A stretch of 64,000 nucleotides of DNA from contig OY292274.1 in NCBI GenBank assembly GCA_958496175.1, forward strand, positions 54,508,630 through 54,572,629. The letters run 5' to 3'. The notes under the pieces were generated by a model. That model worked only from the letters and a program-made list of their open reading frames with translations, was not told the origin of the DNA and did no database searches. Shown here one piece after another: positions 1-11,500 of the stretch (its first letter is position 1; each line of letters starts with the position of its first letter). The position numbers and the translations under genes were made by a program. The DNA comes from Sisyra terminalis. Its lineage: Eukaryota; Arthropoda; Insecta; Neuroptera; Sisyridae.

Positions 1-1017
1 TTGATTATTGAAATTTTGAAAATTTAAGAAAACCACTCCCACTGCCAACGTAATGCCAATGCATAGCATATGTTAGTTCGTATACGCGTTATGAATTGCA
101 TTGTGCAATGACGTCATTTCGGTCATCTCTCGATACATGCATTATAATTGAAGGATTAAATTTAAAAATACATCAAAACGGACAGAAAAAAATAAAATTG
201 ATTTTGTTTATTGGGAAAATACTTAATACATTTCTTCAAAAACTGAAAATAATGAAATAATCAACTGAAAATATTGTTACCATTAAGGTAAACAATATAC
301 GGAAGATTAAAAAAAAATCGGCATACTAAGTTTTGAGTTGTCAATTAAAAATACTTTTCTGATTGAAATATTTTTGGAAATTCGTTAAAGAATAAGTATA
401 AAATGAATATCAGTATACCTGAAACTATTTTCTTTTTTGTGTTTATTTATATAGTTACATATTGAGGGTAAACGGGGTAATTATCATAAAACACAGAAGT
501 GTTTTTTTATTAGAAATGTTTTTATTCTTTTTATTGAATGGGAATTTTGCTGTTTTCGTTGATATGAAAATTATTTTTATAATTTATTTAGCATCTATGG
601 GTGAATATTGGAAATCTTTGTTTAAAAATGAATATATCTATTTAAGTGTTTAGAAAAAGGAGAAAACCCCTTTTTTCTTATCAGTATTTTAATTTTTGTA
701 AACCAAAATTGATCCATAATGTCATTCATACATATTACTAAAGTCCTACTCTTACCAAATGTATTAGTTACTAATTTATTCTCTGATCCTTTTTTTCATA
801 AATTTTATAGAAGGCATACAAATTTGAAAGTTTGATAAAACCCATTCCTTTTCATTTATATTTGAATTTCTATTAATTTTGGCTATGTGTTAAAAGTGGG
901 TAATTTGAAAAATATAAATTTGGAACTGTTTATATGATATAAAAAATATTTTATGGTCTTATTTATGTAATATAATTTACAAAAGTAAAAAGTCCAAACA
1001 TAAATTTGAACAAAAGT
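1..1017. other. AT-rich DNA without recognised features
   Basis: No repeat, inverted repeat or convincing reading frame was recognised here. The only frame of note (462-653, + strand, 63 codons) is rich in Phe, Ile and Leu, as expected by chance in AT-rich DNA, and is not called as a gene. Confidence 0.6.
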
Positions 1018-1248
1018 TCAAAGAAATGTATTGCTGACGAATTCGATTGCCAAGCAATCTTCTTCAGTGGTAATCAAGTAGTATTTGATTGCTCCGTAAC
1101 TACTATATAATGAGTCACAAAGTAATCCCGGATCGATCTCAATTTGTACGTCGATTCTTTCTCTTTTTACGATGTAGTTGTAAAGGGGTGAATGTTCCCA
1201 CTTCTCTTTCCTTTTTCCCAATTCTTGAATAAACAAATTAGGACACAC
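1018..1248 (-). CDS. Candidate terminal exon of an unrecognised protein
   Basis: A 76-codon minus-strand open frame ends at a TGA just below position 1021. Unlike the other short frames nearby, its composition is protein-like: mixed charged residues (KRKEKWEHSPLYNYIVKRER), an acidic and hydrophobic C-terminal half (DPGLLCDSLYSSYGAIKYY, then TTEEDCLAIEF), and codons less AT-rich than the flanks. There is no good start codon in context. The first codons overlap a pyrimidine-rich tract ending in TTTATTCAAG, which would serve as a splice acceptor, so translation of the exon may begin at the following EL residues. I do not recognise the family. It could be the last coding exon of a host gene whose other exons lie above 1250 on the minus strand or outside the window, or a transposon relic. 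Confidence 0.33.
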   Translation of the reverse strand: MCPNLFIQELGKRKEKWEHSPLYNYIVKRERIDVQIEIDPGLLCDSLYSSYGAIKYYLITTEEDCLAIEFVSNTFL

Positions 1249-4200
1249 AAATTTAGAATTTCACTTTTTCCATCTCACTATTTTTTTGTTCAACTTTTAC
1301 ATTTAAAAAAATAAAATATTGTCATATATTTTGCTTACAAGAATATATTCCGGCATTTATATTTCTACTTCACAACTAATTATTTAAATGGAAGCTTTAT
1401 CGATGTAAAGCTTTCCTTTGATCTTACCAATCTATTGTTAACTATTACTATGACGGAAAGTACTTATATATACGAATATCTACACTCACCGTAAACACTA
1501 ATAGTTCATAATGGTTAGTAGACATTTATTAATCCACATGTTTATATTTTCTGTATATCAAAGACAACTTTGTATTATTTATCATCGCTCTTGTACTCCC
1601 ATTATATGAAGCTATGAAATTAATTCAATTTTTAAATCAATTCAATAAATATTCAATGTTTCAATTTTTCGTGATCTACATGTGAGTTATGCCTAAAATG
1701 AAACAGGTATAGTTTATATGTAATCTAAAGCTCGTACTTTATTCACATTGAATTGAGCTGGTCCTATTGACTAAAGCTTCCATATCCATCATTGATAAGT
1801 AGCTTGTTTAACGTACTACTCCAAAATCACATATGTAAACGAACAAAATGGATATTACCACCATGAATTCGAAAGAGAATTTCAATAGGTTACAAACAAG
1901 TATTTATTTAATTGATGTAACAGCTATTGGATTGGTGTAAAATTTAAAATCCCTTCTGCCTTAAAATTGATTATTTCATAAAAGTGTGACTCATATATTT
2001 AATAAAATTGAAATGATATTTTTAGACATAACTGAATTATGAAATATTTGAAGGAGATGTAAGAGCATATATATGATTTCTAATATGTTTGCGTTTTTGT
2101 GCTACAGAGAACAGTTAGACGAGGACGAAAATTTCATTCGTTCAATATTTGTTCCCTTTACCTTCTAAATATTCTGAACACACAACGTTCTATCGCCTTT
2201 ATATTCAGGTTATTAGGAAAAGAGAACGACACATAATATTGATATGCTGAATATCAGCTGCTCTACAATTTCACACCAATGAAGCGTTGGTGGTTTAGAG
2301 AGAAATGCAATAGAGAAGAGCTTAAAAAGGCTAAAGCCAATTGCTTTAGATTTCAATACTGTACTTAACGATGCTCGCTTATGTTATAGCTATAAGGAAG
2401 TTCTCATGCGGTATTACGTTTTTAACGTTGGAATGAGGCAAGAGCTTACTTCAGACGTTTGAAAAGTTATATTTAAATAACTGTGATCTAAAAAAGATTT
2501 GAATGTTTTCTTCTGGTAATGCATTATTTATGAATGTTATCCAACGAGTGGCTGATGTTCTTACAAGATTGCTGTGTAAGAAATTGTTGCGGTACTTTAT
2601 ACAATATGTATATGTACATTATATTTACGTACCTACATACGTATTATATGAAAATATATAGAGCCACATACTTACATCTATTGGAATGTGTATTACGTAT
2701 GCATGTATATTACGGGTTTCAAACTTTGCCATAGTAAATAGCATTTCATTAGAATATATCGCATAGATATTTTTTTAAATTCAAGGGGTGTATGATATTA
2801 GTATAATTTTTTATTATGTTTTTCCACGTTCATAACTTTCAATTAGTTTGGTTGGTAGGCAAATTTGATAAAACCATAATAGGTAGTCCGGGTCATTTGT
2901 ATACTTTTTGTTTTTCAATATTCATGCAAGTTTTTACAGAAATCAAAACATAACTACAAATGTTCAACTTATATTTATTTAATTCTCAACATTGAACATC
3001 GAAATAAACACTTGGAAAACATGAAATTCCAATAGCAATTAAATGAAATAGAAAAGTTATTCGAACCTGAACTTTGTTCTAATAATGGCGTACTTATAAT
3101 CTAAACACTGAATTGGTTACATATCCAAGGTATTGAGAATATTCAATAAATTAACTACGTAAAACCTCGTATTAACCGCAACAGAGTAGTAGGAATATAG
3201 AATAATTAGTAGTTGCCCGTTGCATTCGCAACTAAAGGTTTCATCTCAAGAAAATGTTTCATATGAGATAATGTAGAGTTAATCAACAATCAAAATTTTA
3301 AATTAAATAATTAAAATATTGTTAAAATAAAAAGTTTATCTAAAATTATATTAAGAAATAAAATATGAGTGTTTTTTTTTTATATATTATTTTAATAACA
3401 TTTTAAATAACATCATTTCACTAAATTAGTATGAAAGTTTAATACTTATGTAGTACTTATACCAAATATGCGATTTTAAATTTTGGTTTGTTTTTCAACA
3501 ATCAAACTTTTTAAAATCTATTTATTTTATGAACCAATGTTGTGATCTGGAGTAATTATATATTCGGCTGAAAAGCATTAAGGTAGCGATTTTTTGCCAT
3601 ATATTTCACTGTTAATTCAAATATAAAATCTTCCATACTAACTTTTTTTCGGTATTTAGAACAATTTGTAAACCAATTATTGTCATTGAAAATAAATAAA
3701 ATATTCGTATTTACTTCCACGCTTTCCATCTTTTTCCAACAATTTTGTATGTACAACGTCCAAATGTGCGAAATCGAATAGCTTTTTAGTCATGTTAACT
3801 AACATTAAGGTCATTATTTTTTTTTCGTTTTACATTGTATTTTCAAATTTAAGTGCACATTTGTGTCGATAAAATTTGGAAAGTGTTTTTCTTATACGAT
3901 GCAAATATAGAATAAGAAAGGGTTTCTGAAAATGTTTCCCCTAAAAGAGTGAAAAACGGTAGCAAAGTTTGTAAGGGATAACGTTTAATAAACAATCGAA
4001 ATTTCAAATTTAATAATCAATCAAAGTCCGTTAAAAGCTATTCGTTAAAAGCGAAACGTTATTACTGCTTAATATAAAACAAAGTTGATTTATTATTAGA
4101 AACAATAACTTAGAGTCTGCTTAAAAATTTAAACTCTGATAGATATATCTGAAAATGGTTAAGTTAAGTTTATAAGTGAGAATTATGTTTTTTGGCTTTC

Positions 4201-6854
4201 GCATATTGTAAACCTGAAAATCCGAAATACGTATTCACAAATAAATGCATTAGTGAGTGAGTACCCTTACTAACGTTTTGAATGCGTAAGTGAGGATAAC
4301 AGAGCGCATGCGTATAGCCTATTCTGCACGGACGCACGGCAAGATAGCCAATTTATATGTAAGAAGACAAGACCCACAACTCCAATCTTTGCCTAGCACA
4401 ATGTTTCGGCAGCAATTTCGTTTTTATAAAGAACTAAAATTACCTTCATTCAATGTTCATTATGTCATTACAAATCAGTTATCAGTTCTTCTCATTGTAT
4501 CTTTCTTCATAAAGAAAAATTGACAAACGCTAATTTGTCCTCTGCGGATTTTAATGAGTTGTTCCAGGTTTAAACCTTTCCAATGTGGAACCTTCCTTAT
4601 CCATGATAATTTTTTGTTCTATTCCTCGTTTTATTTTGTTATTTGCTTTTATAATGAGCTGAATATATTGATTTTTTGTCGTTCCTTACCTAATGATCCA
4701 AGTAAGCCAACTTGTGAATTTTATTATATGGTAAAGCTCATGTTCTTTGTTCATTCTTTGTAGGACTTCTTTGTTACATGTATGCGTTGTCCAAGCGCTT
4801 TTGAAAATTTTATGGAATGTCCTTTGCCGAAAACCTCTATCTTATTGATCATAGATATCTCATTATTCTCATACTCGAGAATGGACTAAACATAGTGCTT
4901 TAGTAGTCTTATTCGAAGATCGAGATTTGATCGAGATTTCGGGTACAAAAAGTTTGTCAATACTTAACGTTAGGCAAAAATTAAAACAAAATTAAAATTA
5001 TTTTACACCTGTTCTTCTGATATTTTATTCAATTATAAAATATTAATGATGAATTTAATTTCAAAACAGAATAAAAAAGCATAGAAGAAAAGAAAAACAA
5101 ATGTTTTTATGAAGCTTTTGAGTTATCCATCGTCAGAGCTTTGCGGATTTTTATGTATTTATAATGAATTATTGTTTCTTTTTTTTTTGATTTATAATTG
5201 AAAATCACTCCTTTTTTGAGTATTTTCTTTAGTAAAGCTCCTTCGGTAGTCTCAGAGAAAGATAAAATAATACCGCAAAATAAGGATACCTCTGTTATAA
5301 GTAATCTGCAACTTATAAGAATTCTACATACTTTCGGAAGAATATCAATGAAAGTTCAATCTCAAATTTTTTTAATCTGCTAGAAAAAATATTAATAATT
5401 ACTTTATTTTTATAATATTGCTTTTTCATAAATTCTTTATTCTGAATACTTAGTAAATTAAGCATGTTTAGATCTAAGTTTTTCCCCCTTAAAACTAATT
5501 TTTTATACATATTCTATAGTATGAAAGAAATTTAAAAAAATAGACAATGGTAAATTTATCCAAATTTTATAATAAAAAATTCTGGAATTATATTTAAATA
5601 TCGTATAGACTTTTCAACATTTTGTTTCATTTTAACTATATTTAAACGTTAAAAAATTATTGAAGCAAAAAAAATATTGCTCCAAGAAAGTTTGATTGAA
5701 GTTCGGAACAATTATATGTAAATTTGTAAAAAAAAGCTTTAAACAGATGTATAACTTTCCAGTCATATTAATAACCAACTTGATTCACGTACATGTTAAC
5801 CTTGGTATGTTATTATAAGTTTAATAATTCATAAAGAGTATAGAACCCCGTTGTTTGAATTAAATTTAATAAAAGTTATTTGCTACGTAAAAATATGAAC
5901 TTTAAACAAGTTTAACGGCGAAATTAAACTTACTTTCTGATAACTAATATACTGTGAAAGAGACATTCACGGTTACAGTTTAAATTATATATGTACAATG
6001 TAAATAGAGAAATAAACTTAATTTATAAGTCAAGTGATAATTTTGTTGACTAAATGCGCTTGTTAATGTCATATGTTCAAAATGGCACATTAGTGTCTAT
6101 TGTCGCTTTTGAAGTAGTTTTCATTGCTCTTTAACCACTCTATTCTGTTAACTTAGGTGTTAACACAAATAATAAATAATTTTGAACTTAGCTAACAATT
6201 AATTATGTATTTATTGCACCTATGGTACACTTTAAACTTGGCTTTTCATTAAATTCGAAATATGCATACTTTTGCTTTTGTTGGTTTCCCATAAGTTTTC
6301 ACTTTTAAAAATACGCTATTTAGTATATAAAGAATGAACATGTAAATAATTATTCAATATTTTTTTCTACATTACCGAACTAAAGAAAAGTAATCAATAG
6401 AATTCAGAAATTGAAAAAAATGGTATTGAAAAAATATTAAAAAACTGTTTTTCAAAAATAACAAAGTAAATCAACCACTAAATTTAAAATTGAAATTCGG
6501 TGATGAGAATTAGAAGTATAAAAGACACAAAGAAAAGCGTGGTGTATAAATTGCATAAATATAGTACGACAATCAAAAAATATAACAGAAAGAAAAGTAT
6601 GATGAAAAATTATTAATCCCGGTTGTAACTTTTAAAGCTATGAATGTAACAGTTTTCGATTCCTCGAAAAAAATATCATCATCGCTATATTTGCTATCAC
6701 TGCTATGCATCATTGCTGTATTTCACAGAAGTATGATTTTCAGTGCTCATAAAAGTTGCGAAAAAGTAAACTACTGTTACTGCTTAAAGAACTATCATTA
6801 TTAATTGTATTAACTTAAGTAGCTAGTAGTTGTCACATGTCTAAACTTTAACGG
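1249..6854. other. Long AT-rich stretch, little structure
   Basis: No gene or known repeat was recognised. Minor points are an 11-bp direct duplication gatcgagattt at 4918-4939, and a slightly GC-richer patch at 4270-4400 that includes gcgcatgcg and lies in a 77-codon + frame (4290-4523). That frame has several Arg and Lys residues but matches no family I know. A GTAAGTGAG donor-like string sits just before this patch. All other frames are short and dominated by Phe, Ile, Leu, Tyr and Asn. Confidence 0.5.
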
Positions 6855-6920
6855 TTTAACGGAGAGATAGTAGAAAGAGTGGAACACTTAAAATACCTCG
6901 GATATCTTATCTACGAGAAG
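6855..6920 (+). pseudogene. RTE-like reverse transcriptase relic (about 22 codons)
   Basis: One plus-strand frame reads FNGEIVERVEHLKYLGYLIYEK. This matches the segment just after the palm domain of the insect endonuclease-reverse transcriptase type of non-LTR element, where 'NG..IE.V..FKYLG..I' is typical. An in-frame stop lies just upstream and nothing recognisable continues beyond the DNA element that begins seven bases downstream, so this is a very short relic. The KYLG core makes the family assignment reasonable, but 22 codons is little evidence. Insertion of the 6927-7945 element may have cut the relic. Confidence 0.5.
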
Positions 6921-6926
6921 TATATA

Positions 6927-7945
6927 TAACGTGACCATAATTTTTTTGCTTCAAAGCGGGATACCTGTAAATTTTAATACGAAAACTGGAAAACTATATT
7001 ATAATTTTGCTTAAAATGACAACACTAGAAATATATTAAAACTCAGTGCTTCCTTAATAGAAAAAAAATATTATATGGAACAATTAAGATAATAATATGT
7101 GTAATCTATTTATTGCCGATTCCCATAGTTGTGGCAGCGATAACTAACTAAAATTTGTAGATACTTATTTTCGTATGATTTTTATCCATGTACTATAGGT
7201 TTAAGGCCAATGGGTTTACACTATAGATATACTACTGGATAATTATAAACCGGGCAATGAAGTCAATGAAATTTTTGTACTGTGACGAAATGTCAATTTT
7301 TTTACCAGGAGGAAAAAATCGATCAATCGATCATTTTTATAATATTTAATTAGGATCTCTGAGGTCCCATGATTCCCTATTACTTCGTTAGTTTAGTTTC
7401 CTTTATATTAACAATTGGACTCAAAAGAATAAGCAAGAATTTTTTGCCAGTATGGTCAAGAATTAAATTTTAATCACTACCATTGGAACTCTTTATGAAA
7501 TAAATATTACAATATATGAAAGTCTTTTGGTTTCTATAGTAGCTACGGTTAGAATGGACGAGATCGTCTTTTCCAGTTGTTTGTGCTCCTTCTTTTGGTA
7601 TTCCAGAAGTCACCAATCATCTAAATAAATCAGTTCCTATAGGATCTGGCGACGATTTGGGTACTCCTTCTTGAATACAGAACTTGAAAAAGAAAACATT
7701 CCAACTCCAAGGGTTGGTAATTTATAAAACCTAAAGAGAGACAAGTGCCTCCTTACAATACTAATATATTTTAATTTATTATTAATTAATTCTCATTGTA
7801 TACGGTATACAAAATACCTGCATGGTGATTTTAGTTGTGATGAATTAATACCTATCACAGGTCACTTTTTCTCAAAGCGGGACATTTTTAGGTTTTCGGG
7901 GACAGCGAGACACAAAGCCCGAAAGCGGGACATATGGTCACGTTA
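6927..7945. mobile_element. hAT-like non-autonomous DNA element with perfect 13-bp TIRs
   Basis: The ends are perfect 13-bp inverted repeats: TAACGTGACCATA at 6927-6939 and its complement at 7933-7945. They are flanked by 8-bp near-identical direct repeats, agtatata (6919-6926) and ggtatata (7946-7953), one mismatch. An 8-bp duplication is characteristic of hAT transposons, and the GTGACCATA end followed by subterminal CCCGCTTT/AAAGCGGGA strings resembles known hAT ends. Subterminal AAAGCGGGA recurs at both ends. The 1,019-bp interior has no transposase-like frame, so the copy is non-autonomous. It sits directly behind an RTE-like relic. Confidence 0.62.
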
Positions 7946-7953
7946 GGTATATA

Positions 7954-8322
7954 TAAAGATCTTCTTCGAAATATTTTTTTCCTATATAAGATTTGTCTCT
8001 TTATTGAAAAATTAAAAGCATTTGTATCTAAAGAACCATAAAATTTGCTAGTTGAGTATAACGGAGAAATCAAATGTAAGGATTGGATTACATAATAAAA
8101 TAAGTTTACCGATAAATAAAGTTTCGACTTAAACAGTACACATAAGTTTGACAAGGTTATATTTGTTGAAAAAAACGCGAATTTATTGTGGATGAAAAAT
8201 TGGATTTCTAGAACTGTTGAAAAGATAAACACACATCTTCGATTTGAAAGAACTCCTGAAACAAGCAGCGCTGCCCCTAAAAATCTTAATCGCCAAAATC
8301 TACAATAATTTATTTATTAATT
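7954..8322. other. AT-rich DNA, no recognised feature
   Basis: The 114-codon minus-strand frame covering 7888-8232 crosses the right end of the hAT-like element and has a Phe, Leu and Ser composition without domain signals. It is treated as a chance frame. Confidence 0.5.
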
Positions 8323-8330
8323 TATTTTTT

Positions 8331-8486
8331 TTAGGCAGAAAAGTGGACACGAAAGGATGTAAATCCATATACTACATATACTTAACATTAAGAAGCCTGA
8401 TGAAGGTCAAATAAAGGACCGAAACGTCGCAGAATTAATTATTATTGTATGGATTTACATCCTTTCATGTCCCCTTTCCTGCTAAA
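8331..8486. mobile_element. Small inverted-repeat element, hammerhead family A, copy 1
   Basis: Two inverted arms of about 39 bp (8332-8370 and 8448-8486) share AGTGGACACGAAAGGATGTA with its complement, and enclose one hammerhead-like core. The same arms occur around 59,600-59,840, where they enclose two cores in opposite orientation. This copy therefore appears to have lost the minus-oriented core. About 45 bp beyond the right arm (to about 8530, containing TATGGACACAACAAATTTGTCGA with changes) is also shared with the 59.6-kb copy, so the family is longer than the palindrome. No protein is encoded. Confidence 0.6.
8387..8439 (+). ncRNA. Hammerhead-ribozyme-like motif, family A
   Basis: Core CTGATGA is at 8397-8403, and GAAACGTC at 8421-8428. 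Between them GGTC and GACC form a 4-bp stem II closed by an A-rich loop. Stem I is GC/GC next to the core, then an internal loop (GAA against AGAA), then ATTAA (8387-8391) paired with TTAAT (8435-8439). Stem III would be the self-complementary ACGT, which needs two RNA copies. Predicted cleavage is after C8428 (a GUC site). Hammerheads of this minimal, dimer-type form are known from Penelope-like retroelements. One extra A between CTGATGA and stem II departs from the canonical core, so activity is not assured. Confidence 0.5.
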
Positions 8487-8530
8487 AAAAAAATTATATT
8501 ATGTAAAATATGGACACAACAAATTTGTCG

Positions 8531-11500
8531 ACAATTAGTATGCACATTAATAAACTGACTTTAAATAAAGAATATTATAACCTATCTAGACGTATGGAGC
8601 AAAGTGTGGGGCTCCATTAAACTTTCCAGGCGATAGCCAAGAGATCCTATTACTAATTCATGGAGAGTTTCCTTAATGATTGGTGCCTCTTTTCAAGTCC
8701 TCAAACCTGGTGGCTTTAACTTGAAATTCTTTTCGAGATTTAATTTATTTTATTTTTACGTTCTTATCACTTATTTATATGCTTATTGTTTATTTATTTA
8801 TTGTGCAGATAGCAGATACATCTTTTATAAAAAAAAGGTAATTATCAAATTATGAAAGTATGTTTTTTTTTCAAGATGTATAAAAATTGCGGTATTTTAC
8901 AAGGAATGTTTTTAGTTTTATGTCAAAGTACAAAAAAGTTGTCTACCACAAAATATTTTTTTTTTTTTTTGGGAAATATATTTACATTGAAATAAACTTA
9001 TTTGTGTCTGCAAACAATCTATATTAATTTTTATGTATCTAATAAATCTTTAATACGTGACTAGTCACATTTCGTTTATAGGGCAAATTATTACAAATTG
9101 TTAGTGTCAGATTTTACAATGTTTCATGTTTATTTCTGTGGGATTTAACACTACCGAAAACGCAATGGAATCCCACGAGACTGCGGGAATCCACTATGTG
9201 GGATTACAATTTCTATCAGAAATGTACATTGCATACCCTATTCTTAAACTATTTTAAAAATTATACCATTTAAACAAACAATAAAAAAAGCAAAAATTCA
9301 AGTCATTGTTAATGTATTCTTTTTTCCTCTGAATCATTAGCATAGCTAATTTTAAAGACACGACGAGCTTAAAGATAATATTTTTTTTCTTTGATCATTT
9401 TATTTTTACAGGCAATTAATCAATATAAGTGCTTTTTATCAATAGTAAGTCATAAAATTTATTCCGGTACTTGTTTCTGTCTGCAACTATCTTTTGGATA
9501 AAATGCCAATGCATTATACGCTTCATTCAAAATCAACAATAGTTCTCAATGGTGAATAACCCGGAAAGCGGAAAACATATACCACTTGTATAAAGTATAT
9601 GTCACATACCTATAATGGGTATTCTCCGTTCCTATAAACGTTCGAAGTGAGTAAATATATAAGGCACATTTTTTTCCCCGTTCAAACTACCACAAACTCT
9701 GTTACCTAAAAATAAAATTTTACTACTTTTTTTTCAATTTGAAACTGTGTTACTAGTTAAATATAATTTTTTATATAATTCATTATATATTTTTTTTTAC
9801 TTTTATGAAACTTTTACGATACCTTAAAGTTTCTTCACCGAAACCTTTGAAATTTTATACTTGTAAAATTTTCGTAATATTAACTGCCAGCAAAAGAAAA
9901 TTATTCTGCGAAGTAGGTATTACTTTGTGCTAAACTAAAATGAAAGTAAAGAGATTGTTAAAAAGTCTAATGAATTTAGCAGTAAAACCACTAAACATAC
10001 GGGAGAAACGTGGAAAATAAACATAAAAAGGAATGAAAGTTGAAAGACCACACTAAGCACATACTCACACGTATTTTATTTTCACTTTGACGAAGTGAAA
10101 ATATGAAAAACCAACGTTTACAAAACGAGTTTTGTGGCCAGAAAGTTGAAGATCTTTTTACTATTCATTTTATGCTTTGTATATAAGTAAGTAAATATAC
10201 ATAAGTACGTATGCAATTCAGGCAAGTATACTATATACAATGTTATACTCGTAGCTTTGCCTATATGAAATTTTTGAAGTCCTATACATATTATTTGCAT
10301 ACTGATGTATGTATTTTTGTTGGTTGAAAATAAATTGCTAGGTACTTTATGTGGTTTTAGTTATGACCATTTTTCATCAAAACATCAAGCTAATATAAAC
10401 ACAAGTTTATATTCAATAACTTGTTTATTATTCATTCGAAAGTTTTAAATTTTTGTTTATATTTCTCTTTATTTTTTAAATACTTTAATTGTCAATTAAA
10501 AAGAAAAAGTTTATATTGCTGCCATTTGGATGAATTTAAAAAAAATAGCTTGAAATTGGATGCTAAAAACTAAGAGTTACTTAATCTTTATTTTTCTTAA
10601 TTACCCCAAATCCAAATTTAAAAAAAAAAAGTTTTAAATTACTTCATAGATTCTTATCTTAAAAAAAAAAAATGGTGAAATCACTTAACTTTTGCAATAC
10701 CATAACTAATGATTCATGCATTATTAATGATGTTTTTGCTGAAATGCGGTGATTATTTATAATATTTGATTCACCTCATTGATTTTATGTACCAAACTTT
10801 GAGCCACGTTCACAATATATGTATAACAGTAGAAAATAAGTAATGAAATTCATGTCCCGGATTATAACTGAAAAAAATCGTTCCTGGTATAGGAATAGAT
10901 TTTTGAAGTCAATCATTTTCCAAGTTGGTAACGTTTCATCAATTAGTTGCTTACTTTTTCGTCGAAATCGAAAGTATCTTCTGAGGAAAGCTTTTTTTGT
11001 AAAGATGCATGGCAAGAGTTAACCAAGAAAAAGAGTAACGCACGATAAGATTTACGATCGAAATAATCCTCAGCTAATCCCCGACTAAGAAAGGTGGTTA
11101 AGCTGCAAGCATACAGGTGCATTGCGGTGGTCAAGAAAGCCCAAGGAGCCCAGAAAATCTCGATTACCTCCGGGTAGAAATAAGATGCGATCATTTCGTT
11201 ACGACTCTAAAGCTTACTTAGGTTTGTATGTGTAATATTTTAACGTGATCTGAACGTGAACTATTACTAGGTATACAAAACAAATCTACAAAGTTTAAGA
11301 ATAGTGATGAATAAAAGTATAAGATTTTCACTTATTCACAATACTATTGAGGACATTTGACCAGCTACGAACAAAATAGAAAATGGAGTTGAAGTACTTG
11401 TAGTTATTAACATTTTATCAAATCAATAATTTGAGGATATCATTTACTTTATTCAGAATAGGCACTCATCTATAAGATTCCGTAGGAGGATCAGCTCTAC

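Noticed and set aside
4270..4400. Promoter or CpG island around gcgcatgcg
   Set aside because: It is a single short GC-richer patch without a convincing transcript or reading frame beside it.
5110..5150. CTGACGA on the minus strand, resembling the hammerhead CTGANGA core
   Set aside because: There is no GAAAC or stem II at the required distance, and no inverted arm was found.
7888..8232. 114-codon minus-strand frame
   Set aside because: It crosses the right end of a DNA element and has the Phe, Leu and Ser composition typical of chance frames in AT-rich DNA.
10785..11194. Two overlapping minus-strand frames of 83 and 76 codons
   Set aside because: They may be one frame broken by a frameshift, but the peptide matches no family and has no motif, so no gene is called.
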